64,000 nucleotides of DNA from an uncultured Sterolibacteriaceae bacterium. Lineage in GTDB: Bacteria > Pseudomonadota > Gammaproteobacteria > Burkholderiales > Rhodocyclaceae. The notes under the pieces are model-generated. The model did no database searches, was not told the DNA's origin, and saw only the letters and a list, made by a program, of their open reading frames with translations. Both the position numbers and the translations under genes were made by a program. Location: positions 186,001-250,000 of the forward strand of contig CALARK010000012.1 in NCBI GenBank assembly GCA_937888595.1, read 5' to 3'. Below, one piece after another: positions 42,734-54,875 of this stretch (position 1 is its first letter; each line of letters starts with the position of its first letter).

Positions 42734-43625
42734 ACAGCATCGCCTTCAGCAACTTGCCCATCACCGACGGGTCGCGGGTGATCTTGAAGCCGCACTCTTC
42801 CATGATGGCGAGCTTGGCATCGGCCGTGTCGGCACCGCCGGAGATCAGCGCGCCGGCGTGGCCCATGCGCTTGCCGGCCGGTGCTGTTACCCCTGCAATA
42901 AAGCCGACGATGGGCTTCTTCATGTTTTCCTTGCACCAGCGCGCGGCGTCGGCTTCGTCCGGACCGCCGATCTCGCCGATCATGATCACGGCATCCGTGT
43001 CCGGATCGTCGTTGAACATGCGCATCACGTCGATGTGCTTCAGGCCGTTGATCGGGTCGCCGCCGATGCCGACCGCCGACGACTGGCCGAGGCCGATCTC
43101 GGTGAGTTGGGCGACGGCTTCGTAGGTCAGCGTGCCGGAGCGCGAGACCACGCCGATGCGGCCCTTCTTGTGGATGTGGCCGGGCATGATGCCGATCTTG
43201 ACTTCGTCCGGCGTGATCAGGCCGGGGCAGTTGGGGCCGAGCAGCAGGGTCTTCTTGCCGCCGGCGGCTTCCTTCTGCTTCATCTTGTTGCGCACGACCA
43301 GCATGTCGCGCACGGGGATGCCCTCGGTGATGCAGATCGCCAGATCGAGGTCGGCCTCGCAGGCCTCCCAGATCGCGTCGGCGGCGCCGGCGGGCGGCAC
43401 GTAGATCACGGAGACGGTCGCACCAGTCTGGGCTTTCGCCTCCTTGACCGTGGCGAAGATCGGCACGTCGAAGATATTCTCGCCGGCCTTCTTCGGGTTC
43501 ACGCCGGCGACGAAGCAGTTCTTGCCGTTGGCGTACTCGATGCACTTCTCGGTGTGGAACTGGCCGGTCTTGCCGGTGATGCCCTGGGTGATGATCTTGG
43601 TGTCTTTGTTGATGAGGATGGACAT
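42732..43625 (-). CDS. sucD: succinyl-CoA synthetase, alpha subunit
   Basis: 297 residues, normal length. CoA/nucleotide motifs ITQGITGKTGQFHTE and GVNPKKAGE at the N-terminus; the phosphohistidine region GHAGALISGGADTADAK near the C-terminus. With SucC it forms the TCA-cycle enzyme that interconverts succinyl-CoA and succinate with substrate-level NTP synthesis. It follows sucC after 10 bases in a two-gene operon ended by the terminator at 42662. Confidence 0.96.
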   Translation of the reverse strand: MSILINKDTKIITQGITGKTGQFHTEKCIEYANGKNCFVAGVNPKKAGENIFDVPIFATVKEAKAQTGATVSVIYVPPAGAADAIWEACEADLDLAICITEGIPVRDMLVVRNKMKQKEAAGGKKTLLLGPNCPGLITPDEVKIGIMPGHIHKKGRIGVVSRSGTLTYEAVAQLTEIGLGQSSAVGIGGDPINGLKHIDVMRMFNDDPDTDAVIMIGEIGGPDEADAARWCKENMKKPIVGFIAGVTAPAGKRMGHAGALISGGADTADAKLAIMEECGFKITRDPSVMGKLLKAML

Positions 43626-43635
43626 CTCGCGCTCC

Positions 43636-44796
<1,161 letters not shown>

Positions 44797-44917
44797 GGAT
44801 CTTCCTTGCCGAGGGGTTAGGTAAATAAGCCTCGCAGACCCGGCTGCGAGGGCACGGATAATATCACGTTATGGGTAGCGCACTTTTACTAATGCAGCAA
44901 CCGTGTCGCGCTGTCGC

Positions 44918-44941
44918 GCCGTCCCGCCGGCACCGACTTTT
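44918..44941 (+). repeat. dispersed repeat, copy 7 (at the paaN stop codon)
   Basis: GCCGTCCC then GCCGGCACCGACTTTT, followed by another T. It lies immediately downstream of paaN, touching its stop codon at 44941. Confidence 0.8.
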
Positions 44942-46635
44942 TACAGATCGACCACCCAATCGATGGAGGACGGCGGCAGGTAATGCTGCTGTACCTGCGA
45001 GAAATAGAAGCGGTTGGTCACGAAGGCGGCATCGATCATGCCGCAGCTGGCCGCCGGGTTGGCGCCGCTGGCATGGAAGTCGGCGAAGCCAGCCGGCTGG
45101 TTGATGAGGACCGACCCGGTGAGGTTGAACGACAAGGCCACCCCGGTGCGCAGCGAAACATCCTCGGCCAGCTGGCGTACATGGGGCCGGGTCGAGTGGA
45201 CGAGGAAATTGAGGGCTCCCTTTTCGCGCATCGTGACCTCCGCCAGCGCCAGGCTTTCGGCCGCGTTCGCCGTCGATACGAGGATCGCGATGGGGCCGAA
45301 GCGCTCCTCCATGAACAGGGAGCGTTGGTCGGACAGGGTCTGGATCAGCAATGGCGTATGCACGCGGGCCTGCGGCCACTGGGGGTGCGCCAGCGGGGCC
45401 GAATAACGCAGGATGTCGGCGCTCGACTCGGCCAGGTCCCGCGCGGCCTGGATGCGCGCCACGGTCGCCGGCGACTGGATCGCGCCCAGCACTTCCACCG
45501 CCCGAGCCGGGTCCTCCAGGAATTTGCCGATCGCATAGGAGAGGTCGAGCCCGAACTGCGTGCTGCTGATCAGGCCGTCCGGCGTCTGCACACCCTCGCG
45601 GCCGACGAAGATCGTGCGCGGCGTGGTGCGCAGCTGTCCGGCATCGAGGCACAGCGAGAACACCAGGTTCTTGAGCAGTGCCTTGTAGTCGTAGGTCGAA
45701 TCGACCAGCACACAGTTGACGCCGCCGGTTTCGACGAACAGATGCGCCTGCCGCGCCGCCTCCAGCAGCCAGCGGCCGAAGTCGGGCGCCCCCGCATAGT
45801 CGATCAACCGGATGTCCGGCTTCAGCGCCACATCGCGCGCCACCGGGCCATCCGGATTGCCGACCAGCAGCGTGACCAGATTGGCATCGAAACCCGCGTC
45901 CTTGAGCACCTGCCGCGCCACGGCGACGGCGATGGCCAGGGGCAGGACGGCGGTCGGATGCGGCTTGACGATGACCGGATTGCCTGTGGCGAGACTGGCG
46001 AACAGGGCCGGATAGGCATTCCAGGTCGGCTGCGTGGCGCTGCCGATGATGAGCGATACGCCCTGCGGCGCCACCATGAAGCGCTTTTCGAGGCGCTGGC
46101 TGACATTGCGCTGCCATTCGGCCTGCTGAGGCACCTGCGCCATTTCGCGGAACGCCCAGGCCAGTGCTTCCAGCCCGCGCGCCTGCGCCTGCGGTCCGCC
46201 GGTGAGGAAGGCCATGCCGAGGCTCTGGCCGGTGGTATGCATCAGCGCATGCGCCATCTCGGCACTGCCGGCGTTGAGGTGGTAGAGAATCTCGAGGCAG
46301 ACGCCGACACGCACCTCGATGCCGGCCCGCACCCACGGCAGCATCGCATTCTTCGCGGCGGCGATCAGGGCATCCGGACTACAGCAGGGATAGGAAATGT
46401 TCAGCGGCAGCCCGTAGGGCGAGAGCTCTTCGCCACCGCGGCCGGCGACACCGGGCTGGTCGAGATAGAACTGCGCGTCCCGGTAGGCCTCGAATGCCTG
46501 CAGGCCATCGTCCAGCGCAGTGGCTCCATAGGCGCGCGGGCTTTCCGGGTAGGGCGTCCAGTGCGTGCGACGCGAAATCGCCGCCTGCGCCTCGTCGAGC
46601 AGCGTGCGGTGTTTGTCGAACCAGGGATGCGGCAT
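44941..46635 (-). CDS. paaN: PaaN-type aldehyde dehydrogenase-family protein (phenylacetate degradation)
   Basis: 564 residues. The N-terminus WFDKHRTLLDEAQAAI followed by TPYPESPRAYG and an aldehyde dehydrogenase fold are characteristic of the PaaN family of the aerobic phenylacetyl-CoA pathway, which acts on the ring-opened aldehyde intermediate. Cofactor-binding and fold motifs are kept (GSATQPTWNAYP, VIVKPHPTA, FVETGGVNCVLVD). The expected catalytic block GQxCT is read GQLRTTPRTIF, so arginine stands where the cysteine nucleophile is expected; CGC in place of TGC would be a single transition. It is divergent from the paaK genes. Confidence 0.82.
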   Translation of the reverse strand: MPHPWFDKHRTLLDEAQAAISRRTHWTPYPESPRAYGATALDDGLQAFEAYRDAQFYLDQPGVAGRGGEELSPYGLPLNISYPCCSPDALIAAAKNAMLPWVRAGIEVRVGVCLEILYHLNAGSAEMAHALMHTTGQSLGMAFLTGGPQAQARGLEALAWAFREMAQVPQQAEWQRNVSQRLEKRFMVAPQGVSLIIGSATQPTWNAYPALFASLATGNPVIVKPHPTAVLPLAIAVAVARQVLKDAGFDANLVTLLVGNPDGPVARDVALKPDIRLIDYAGAPDFGRWLLEAARQAHLFVETGGVNCVLVDSTYDYKALLKNLVFSLCLDAGQLRTTPRTIFVGREGVQTPDGLISSTQFGLDLSYAIGKFLEDPARAVEVLGAIQSPATVARIQAARDLAESSADILRYSAPLAHPQWPQARVHTPLLIQTLSDQRSLFMEERFGPIAILVSTANAAESLALAEVTMREKGALNFLVHSTRPHVRQLAEDVSLRTGVALSFNLTGSVLINQPAGFADFHASGANPAASCGMIDAAFVTNRFYFSQVQQHYLPPSSIDWVVDL

Positions 46636-46743
46636 GGCGGCCTCCGGATCAAGCCCGTGATAAAGTTCGTCCCCTCATTGTATTGACAGATCGGGGTTCG
46701 CGCCGCAGCCTGCCTGGCCCCGGCGCCGGGGGAGGATAACAAA

Positions 46744-49326
<2,583 letters not shown>

Positions 49327-49333
49327 AACATCG

Positions 49334-49558
49334 ATGAAACCCCACCACTGGCCCTGGACCTTCGTCTTCTTCACGGTGCTCGGGGTCGCCTGTACCGTAG
49401 TCGGCATCGCCGCCTTCGCCGGCCTTTTCGCGCAGGTCCATCCGCTGCTCGCTGACCCGATGGCCGGCTGGGGACTGATCGTCTCGGCCATCGCCTGCTT
49501 CCTCACGGGCGGCTTCCCGCTCGTCCTGCGGCGTCTCGCCGAACGCGAAGGGGCATAG
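49334..49558 (+). CDS. small two-helix membrane protein
   Basis: 74 residues, starting MKPHHWPWTFVFFTVLG, with two hydrophobic segments (about 9-32 and 43-62) and a charged tail. Function is not recognised. The ATG at 49334 lies 7 bases after paaK2 and the stop is 5 bases before the methyltransferase, so it is probably in the same unit. The open frame continues a little upstream, but ATG 49334 gives a credible short membrane protein. Confidence 0.6.
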   Translation: MKPHHWPWTFVFFTVLGVACTVVGIAAFAGLFAQVHPLLADPMAGWGLIVSAIACFLTGGFPLVLRRLAEREGA

Positions 49559-49563
49559 CGCCC

Positions 49564-50307
49564 GTGGCTGCCGACCATTTTTCCCGGCAAGCCCCCGACT
49601 ACGCGAAGTTTCGCCCCGGCTATCCGGACGCGCTGTTCGACTGGCTCGTCGCCCACTCGCCCGGACAGGATCTGGCCTGGGATGTCGGCTGCGGCAACGG
49701 GCAGGCAGCCGTGCCGCTCGCCGCCCGCTTCGGCCGGGTCGCCGCCACCGACCTGTCCGCAGCGCAAATCGCGCAGGCCACGCCGCACCCACAGGTCGAA
49801 TACCGCGTCGCCCCCTGTGAAGCGAGCGGTCTGCCCGATGCTTCCTGCGATCTCGTCACCATCGCCCAGGCGATCCACTGGTTCGACTTCGACGCCTTCT
49901 ACGGCGAAGTGAAGCGCGTCCTGAAACCTGGCGGCCTGATCGCCGCCTGGACCTATCAGCTGCTGCGCGGCGAACCGGCGATCAACGCCGTCATCGAAAA
50001 CTTCTACGCCGAGGTGCTGACGCCGTGGTGGCCGCCCGAACGGCGCTGGGTCGAGTTCGGCTACGCCGGCATGCCGTTTCCCTTCACCGTCCTGCCGGCG
50101 CCGACTTTCGAGATCCGGCTGACCTGGTCACTGGACGAACTGGTGAAGTACGTCGGCACCTGGTCCGCCGTGCAGCGCTGCCTTGCGAAAACAGGGATCG
50201 ACCCGACCTGCGCACTCATGGAACGACTGGAACCGCACTGGGGCAACCCGGCGACACGCCGCGACATCCTCTGGCCGATCGCCCTGCGAGCCGGGAGAAA
50301 CGCATGA
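49564..50307 (+). CDS. class I SAM-dependent methyltransferase (Methyltransf_11-like)
   Basis: 247 residues: FSRQAPDYAKFRPGYP at the N-terminus, AWDVGCGNGQAA (motif I), ATDLSAAQI, IAQAIHWFDFDAF and RVLKPGGLIAAWTY. The GTG at 49564 follows the small membrane gene by 5 bases. Similar to small-molecule methyltransferases often seen in central genomes; substrate unknown. The dispersed repeat at 50086-50109 encodes LPAPTF inside it. Confidence 0.75.
   Translation: MAADHFSRQAPDYAKFRPGYPDALFDWLVAHSPGQDLAWDVGCGNGQAAVPLAARFGRVAATDLSAAQIAQATPHPQVEYRVAPCEASGLPDASCDLVTIAQAIHWFDFDAFYGEVKRVLKPGGLIAAWTYQLLRGEPAINAVIENFYAEVLTPWWPPERRWVEFGYAGMPFPFTVLPAPTFEIRLTWSLDELVKYVGTWSAVQRCLAKTGIDPTCALMERLEPHWGNPATRRDILWPIALRAGRNA
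50086..50109 (+). repeat. dispersed repeat, copy 8 (inside a gene)
   Basis: ACCGTCCT then GCCGGCGCCGACTTTC. Lies in the methyltransferase at 49564-50307, read in the frame that gives LPAPTF. Confidence 0.75.
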
Positions 50308-50855
50308 CAAAAGAAATCGTCACCGAATTTGCCACGTTGGGTGGCGGCTGCTTCTGGTGCCTGGAAGCCGCCTTTCTGGAACTGGACGGCGTGCATGAGG
50401 CGACGTCCGGCTACGGCGGGGGGACGGTCGATCAGCCGACCTACGAACAGGTCTGCAGCGGTCGGACCGGTCATGCCGAAGTGGTGCGGATCGTGTTCGA
50501 TCCGGCGGTCATCGACTACAGCACGCTGCTCGAAGCTTTTTTCGCCATCCACGACCCGACCACGCCCGACCGGCAGGGCCATGACGTCGGGACCCAATAC
50601 CGCTCGGTCATCTTCACGCACTCGCCGGCGCAGGAAGCGACAGCCCGGAGACTGATCGCCGAACTCGACGCCGCACGCCTGTGGCCGGCCCCGATCGTCA
50701 CCGCCGTCCTGCCGGCGCCGACTTTCTGGCCGGCCGAGGATTATCACCGCGACTACTTCGCCCGCAATCCCTACCAGCCCTACTGCCAGGCCGTCGTCGC
50801 CCCGAAGGTCTCGAAGCTGCGGCAGAAGTTCGCCGCCCGCCTGAAAACCGGCTAA
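50304..50855 (+). CDS. msrA: peptide methionine sulfoxide reductase A
   Basis: 183 residues. The catalytic GGGCFWCLEA (Cys at about 16), GYGGG, YEQVCSGRTGHAEVVRI, and HDVGTQYRSVIF are the defining MsrA motifs; FWPAEDYHRDY is near the C-terminus. It repairs S-methionine sulfoxide. ATGA overlap with the upstream methyltransferase. The dispersed repeat copy at 50703-50726 falls on LPAPTF just before FWPAEDYH, a place where homologues also carry Pro/Ala/Phe residues. Confidence 0.93.
   Translation: MTKEIVTEFATLGGGCFWCLEAAFLELDGVHEATSGYGGGTVDQPTYEQVCSGRTGHAEVVRIVFDPAVIDYSTLLEAFFAIHDPTTPDRQGHDVGTQYRSVIFTHSPAQEATARRLIAELDAARLWPAPIVTAVLPAPTFWPAEDYHRDYFARNPYQPYCQAVVAPKVSKLRQKFAARLKTG
50703..50726 (+). 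repeat. dispersed repeat, copy 9 (inside msrA)
   Basis: GCCGTCCT then GCCGGCGCCGACTTTC; core identical to copy 8, about 600 bases away. Confidence 0.75.
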
Positions 50856-50860
50856 AAGGA

Positions 50861-50916
50861 GGGCATTGCCCCTGTAATTGCCGCTTTGCGCGGCCGGCCC
50901 GGCGGGGACAATGCCC
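50861..50916. other. inverted repeat spanning the start of the FimV-like gene
   Basis: GGGCATTGCCCC (50861-50872) can pair with GGGGACAATGCCC (50904-50916), a stem with one bulge. The second arm includes the proposed start codon at 50911 and its ribosome site. It could hide the start site or be a remnant terminator of msrA, but no T-tract follows. Confidence 0.4.
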
Positions 50917-52113
50917 CCATTCGGCATATTCGCCCGGGACCCTGTCGATTTGGCCAAGCGCGCGCACCTTCTCAAGACCGTCCTCCTGACCTGCCTGTTC
51001 GCGGCCTGGCCGCTGGCCGCCAGCGCCGGGGCGCCGTCCGCAACGGCAGCGGCACAGGAACGCATCGCCGTCAGCCGTACCGCGCCGGCAGATGCGAACG
51101 ACCCCCTCTGGCACTGGTTCAAGGAGCAGGACAAGCTGCTCGACGACATCCTCACCCGCCTCGCACGCATCGAAGGCTTGGTCGGCGACATCCACCGACT
51201 GGTCAGCAGCATGCCCGACCGGGCCGCCACCGCACCCGCCAAGCCTGCTGCCGTATCGGCCCCTGCCACCCCTGCCGCAGCACCGTCTGCGGCGCCCGCT
51301 ATCACCTCTGCTCCGACCGCCGCGCCGAAACCCGCGGTGCAAACCCCCGTCCAGCCGAAACCTGCCCGCCCGCCCGTCCCGGACTTCGATGACGAAGATG
51401 AAGAGGACGGCAGCTTTGTTTCCCGGTGGTCGATGCCGCTGGCGGCCGGCGCGGCCTTGCTCCTGCTGCTCCTGCTGTGGGCAAGGAAGCGGGGCGCGGC
51501 CGCATCGGCAACGAAGTCCGGCGGAAAGCCGGCCAAGGCAGCCGCTGCGATGCCGGCCGCCGTCACGCCGGCGCCGACTTCTGCCAAGCCCGCCGCGGCA
51601 ACCCCTGCACCTGTGGCCACCAAGGAAATCGGGGACTCGGCGAACCCGCCGCCGGATGATCTGGAACCGGTCTCCGAGCAGGCCGACCAGGCGCTGGAGC
51701 TCGCGGAAATCATGCTGTCGATGGGACTCGGACACGGTGCCGCCCAGACGCTGGCCGAACAGATCCGCAACGAGCCCAAGCAGGCGCTGCGCCACTGGCT
51801 GCGGCTGCTGGAGATCTATCGCAAGAACGGGCAGCAGGAGGAGTTCGAGCGCTCGGCCGAAGAATTGCGCCAGCACTTCAACGTCAAGCCCGAAGACTGG
51901 CACGAACAGCCCGATGCCCTGCGCAGCATCGAGGATTACCCGCATATCGCCACCCGGCTGACCGAGTTGTGGGGGCGCCCCGCCTGCCTCGTCTACCTGA
52001 ACAACCTGCTGGCCGACAACCGCGGTGGCTCGCGCTCCGGATTCCCGCAATCGGTGGCGGAGGAACTGCTGCTGCTCACCGCCATGCTGCGGGACGGCGG
52101 CAGCATTTCCTGA
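50911..52113 (+). CDS. FimV-like membrane protein with C-terminal TPR-type domain
   Basis: 400 residues. N-terminal signal-like region (LLKTVLLTCLFAAWPLAASA), a Pro/Ala-rich linker, an acidic patch DDEDEEDG, one transmembrane helix (MPLAAGAALLLLLLLWARK, about 167-185), a second Pro/Ala linker, and a C-terminal region (AEIMLSMGLGHGAAQTLAEQI) like the FimV C-terminal domain, which in related bacteria promotes type IV pilus function and polar protein placement. ATG 50911 gives the best start; TTG 50878 and 50950 are in frame. A repeat copy lies at 51559-51582 in the linker. Confidence 0.6.
   Translation: MPPFGIFARDPVDLAKRAHLLKTVLLTCLFAAWPLAASAGAPSATAAAQERIAVSRTAPADANDPLWHWFKEQDKLLDDILTRLARIEGLVGDIHRLVSSMPDRAATAPAKPAAVSAPATPAAAPSAAPAITSAPTAAPKPAVQTPVQPKPARPPVPDFDDEDEEDGSFVSRWSMPLAAGAALLLLLLLWARKRGAAASATKSGGKPAKAAAAMPAAVTPAPTSAKPAAATPAPVATKEIGDSANPPPDDLEPVSEQADQALELAEIMLSMGLGHGAAQTLAEQIRNEPKQALRHWLRLLEIYRKNGQQEEFERSAEELRQHFNVKPEDWHEQPDALRSIEDYPHIATRLTELWGRPACLVYLNNLLADNRGGSRSGFPQSVAEELLLLTAMLRDGGSIS
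51559..51582 (+). repeat. dispersed repeat, copy 10 (inside a linker)
   Basis: GCCGTCAC then GCCGGCGCCGACTTCT, two differences. Encodes VTPAPTS in the FimV-like linker, a Pro/Ala-rich region where chance resemblance is easier, so less certain. Confidence 0.5.
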
Positions 52114-52119
52114 CACGCC

Positions 52120-52866
52120 TCACACGGGGTTGTCGATCTCCACGAACGCACACTCGAGGCCGCAACTGGCGGCCAGGTGCTCGCCCAGCGCCAGTACGCC
52201 GTAACGCTCGGTCGCATGGTGGCCGGCGGCCAGATAGGGCACGCCCGACTCGCGGGCGAGGTGCACCGTCTGTTCCGAAATCTCGCCACTGACGAACAGG
52301 TCGGCACCCGCCAGAATGGCCTGCTCGAAGTAGCCCTGCGCACCGCCGCTGCACCAGGCGACAGTCCTGACTTCGCGGTCGGCATCTCCGACCAGCAGCG
52401 GCGCACGGCCAAGCGTTTCCTCGATGTGCCGCGCCACCTCTCCGGCAAAAGTCGGCGCCGGCGGGACGCCGAGGAAGCCGATGTCCTGTTCGGCAAAGCG
52501 CCCCGTGATCTGCCAGCCCAGCCGCTGCGCGAACTGCGCGTTGTTGCCGAGCTGGCCGTGGGCATCGAGCGGCAGGTGGTAGGCGAACAGGTTGATGTCG
52601 TGTCCCAGCAGCGCCTGCATCCTGCGTTTGCGGAAACCGGTGATGCGCCCGTCCTCGCCCTTCCAGAACCAGCCGTGATGCACGAGCAGCGCATCGGCAT
52701 CACGCGCGACGGCCGCGTCGATCAGGGCCTGGCTGGCAGTGACGCCGCAGACGATGCGCTTCACCTCCCGGCGTCCTTCCACTTGCAGTCCGTTTGGGCA
52801 ATAATCCCGGAAGCGCGCCGTCTCCAGCAGGACATCCAGATATTCGGCCAGTTCCTCACGCAGCAT
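52120..52866 (-). CDS. Nif3-like dinuclear metal centre protein (YbgI family)
   Basis: 248 residues. LLVHHGWFWKG carries the paired histidines of the metal site, and SGEISEQTVHLARESG and GHHATERYGVLALGEHL are also typical of the hexameric NIF3/YbgI family, once labelled GTP cyclohydrolase type 2. Its biochemical role is unsettled. ATG 52866 is preceded by GGAAGGAAGAGGA. It faces the FimV-like gene tail to tail (6 bases) and the HtrA gene head to head. A dispersed repeat copy encodes VPPAPTF at 52447-52470. Confidence 0.85.
   Translation of the reverse strand: MLREELAEYLDVLLETARFRDYCPNGLQVEGRREVKRIVCGVTASQALIDAAVARDADALLVHHGWFWKGEDGRITGFRKRRMQALLGHDINLFAYHLPLDAHGQLGNNAQFAQRLGWQITGRFAEQDIGFLGVPPAPTFAGEVARHIEETLGRAPLLVGDADREVRTVAWCSGGAQGYFEQAILAGADLFVSGEISEQTVHLARESGVPYLAAGHHATERYGVLALGEHLAASCGLECAFVEIDNPV
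52447..52470 (-). repeat. dispersed repeat, copy 11 (inside nif3-like gene)
   Basis: On the - strand GGCGTCCC then GCCGGCGCCGACTTTT; core perfect. In frame it reads VPPAPTF in a loop of the Nif3-like protein. Confidence 0.8.
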
Positions 52867-52891
52867 TCCTCTTCCTTCCTTCCGAATTCGC

Positions 52892-54046
52892 ATGCATCGA
52901 TTGTGGCTCATTTTCGCCCAGGCCGTGACGGTCAGCGTCGCCGCGCTGTTCGTCGTGCAGACCCTCAAGCCCGAATGGCTGGCCACACGCTACGCTGAAA
53001 CGGCACCCGCCCCGGCGGTCGTCGCCATCCAGCAGGCGGCCCCGGACAGCGGCACGCGCAAGGTCGCCAGCTTCGCCGATGCCGCCCAGTCCGCCCTGCC
53101 TGCCGTCGTGCACATCTTCACCAGCCAGGAGGTGCGGCGCCATCCCTTCATCAACGACCCGGTCTTCCGCCATTTCTTCGGCGACCGCTTCGGCGCCGAT
53201 ACCCAGCGCCAGTCGGGACTGGGCAGCGGCGTGGTTGTCTCGGCCGACGGCCTCGTGCTGACGAACAACCACGTCATCGAATCCGCCGACGAGATCGAGG
53301 TCGCCCTGCAGGACGGCCGCAAGACCAAGGCGAAGCTCGTCGGCGCCGATCCCGAATCGGACCTCGCCGTCCTCAAGCTGGTCGACGACAGCCGGCTCGT
53401 CCCGATCACCTTCGCCCCGGCCGAATCCTTGCGCATCGGCGATGTCGTGCTCGCCATCGGCAATCCCTTCGGCGTCGGCCAGACGGTCACCTCGGGCATC
53501 GTCTCGGCACTCGGCCGCACCCATCTGGGCATCAACACCTTCGAGAACTTCATCCAGACCGATGCGGCGATCAACCCGGGCAACTCGGGCGGCGCCCTGG
53601 TAGACAGCAACGGCCACCTGGTCGGCATCAACACCGCGATCTATTCGCAAAGCGGCGGCTCGATGGGCATCGGCTTCGCGATTCCGGTCTCGCTGGCACG
53701 CAACGTGATGGAGCAGATCATCCGCACCGGCACGGTGACGCGCGGCTGGATCGGCGTGGAAGTGCAGGACATGACACCCGAACTGGCCGAATCCTTCGGC
53801 GTCCGGCCGGACGAGGGTGCGCTGATCGCCGGCGTGATGCGCAACAGTCCCGCCGACCAGGCAGGCGTCAAGCCGGGCGATGTGCTGCTGTCGATCGCGG
53901 GCAAGCCGGTCAAGGATGCGCAGGTGATGCTCGATCTGATCGCCGCCCTGCCCCCGGGTGAACAGGCGCGCTTCGGCTTCAACCGTACCGGCAAGCCGAT
54001 CGAGATGCAAATCGTGATCGGCCGACGGCCCAAGCCAGCGCGGTAA
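52892..54046 (+). CDS. HtrA-family serine protease with one PDZ domain (DegS/AlgW-like)
   Basis: 384 residues. An N-terminal membrane anchor (LWLIFAQAVTVSVAALFVV) tethers it to the periplasmic face. The protease domain holds H127 (LTNNHVIE), D157 (DPESDLAVLKL) and S232 (NPGNSGGALVD), and one PDZ domain follows from about 280 (RGWIGVEVQDMTPELAESFGV). Anchored HtrA proteins with a single PDZ typically sense misfolded outer-membrane proteins and cleave anti-sigma factors. Divergent from the nif3-like gene and convergent with tatC. Confidence 0.88.
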   Translation: MHRLWLIFAQAVTVSVAALFVVQTLKPEWLATRYAETAPAPAVVAIQQAAPDSGTRKVASFADAAQSALPAVVHIFTSQEVRRHPFINDPVFRHFFGDRFGADTQRQSGLGSGVVVSADGLVLTNNHVIESADEIEVALQDGRKTKAKLVGADPESDLAVLKLVDDSRLVPITFAPAESLRIGDVVLAIGNPFGVGQTVTSGIVSALGRTHLGINTFENFIQTDAAINPGNSGGALVDSNGHLVGINTAIYSQSGGSMGIGFAIPVSLARNVMEQIIRTGTVTRGWIGVEVQDMTPELAESFGVRPDEGALIAGVMRNSPADQAGVKPGDVLLSIAGKPVKDAQVMLDLIAALPPGEQARFGFNRTGKPIEMQIVIGRRPKPAR

Positions 54047-54053
54047 TGGCGGG

Positions 54054-54875
54054 CTAGCCCGTCTCCCGGTTCGACTGCGAATCGGATTCCGCCCGGTCGA
54101 GTTCGCGCTCCATCGCGGCATCGTCGGGCGGCTGGTAGGCGCCGTCGTCGGTTGCCGGCGCCCGCGTTCCGATCAGGCGCGCCACGAGGATGCCGAGTTC
54201 GTAGAGCAGCCACATCGGCACCGCCAGCATGAACTGCGACAAGACATCGGGCGGCGTGAAGATGGCGCCGACGATGAAGGCGCCGACGATCACGTAGGGC
54301 CGGATTTCCTTCAGTTTCTCGATGCTGACCAACCCGACCCGGACCAGCACGATCACGACCACGGGCACCTCGAAGGTGACGCCGAAGGCGAGGAAGGTGG
54401 TCAGGACGAATGACAGGTACTTGTCGATGTCCGTCATCACCGCCACCCCCTCGGGTGCAAAAGCATTGATGAAGGCAAACACGGTCGGGAAGACGATGAA
54501 ATAGGCGAAGCCCATGCCGACAAAAAAGAGCAGCACGCTGGCGGCGAGCAGCGGCAGGGCCAGCTTCTTTTCGTGGGCGTAAAGGCCCGGCGCCACGAAG
54601 GCCCACGCCTGGTAAAGCACGTAGGGCAGGGTGATGAGGAAGGCCACCATCATGGTCACCTTCATCGGGACGAAGAAGGCCCCCGCGACATCGGTGGCGA
54701 TCATCTGCCCGCCTTCGGGCAGGGCGGCGAGCATCGGCGCGGCCAGCAGCGTGTAGATGTCACGGGCCCAGTTGACCAGGCCGAGGAACACGACCAGCAC
54801 GGCGATCAGCATCCGGATCAGGCGATCCCGCAGCTCGATCAGGTGAGAGATGAAACTTTCCTGCGGTTCGTCCAT
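54054..54875 (-). CDS. tatC: Sec-independent (Tat) translocase subunit TatC
   Basis: 273 residues with six membrane helices. The N-terminal LIELRDRLIRMLIAV, the periplasmic/cytosolic loops FVAPGLYAHEKK and FGVTFEVPVVVIVLV are typical of TatC, the signal-peptide receptor of twin-arginine export. An acidic tail of ~35 residues (from about 240) extends past the last helix. Start and the tatB stop overlap by 1 base (TGATG). Last gene of the his-hinT-tat unit. Confidence 0.95.
   Translation of the reverse strand: MDEPQESFISHLIELRDRLIRMLIAVLVVFLGLVNWARDIYTLLAAPMLAALPEGGQMIATDVAGAFFVPMKVTMMVAFLITLPYVLYQAWAFVAPGLYAHEKKLALPLLAASVLLFFVGMGFAYFIVFPTVFAFINAFAPEGVAVMTDIDKYLSFVLTTFLAFGVTFEVPVVVIVLVRVGLVSIEKLKEIRPYVIVGAFIVGAIFTPPDVLSQFMLAVPMWLLYELGILVARLIGTRAPATDDGAYQPPDDAAMERELDRAESDSQSNRETG

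Noticed and set aside
44830..44851. Hairpin CCTCGCAG / CTGCGAGG upstream of sucC
   Set aside because: Could be a leader element or terminator of paaN, but no T-tract follows on either strand; too little to call.
45074..45097. Partial resemblance to the dispersed repeat (AAGTCGGCGAAGCC) inside paaN
   Set aside because: Core GCGCCGAC is not kept; treated as chance.
46683..46688. TTGACA in the paaN-paaK gap
   Set aside because: Perfect -35 sequence, but no convincing -10 at 16-18 bases.
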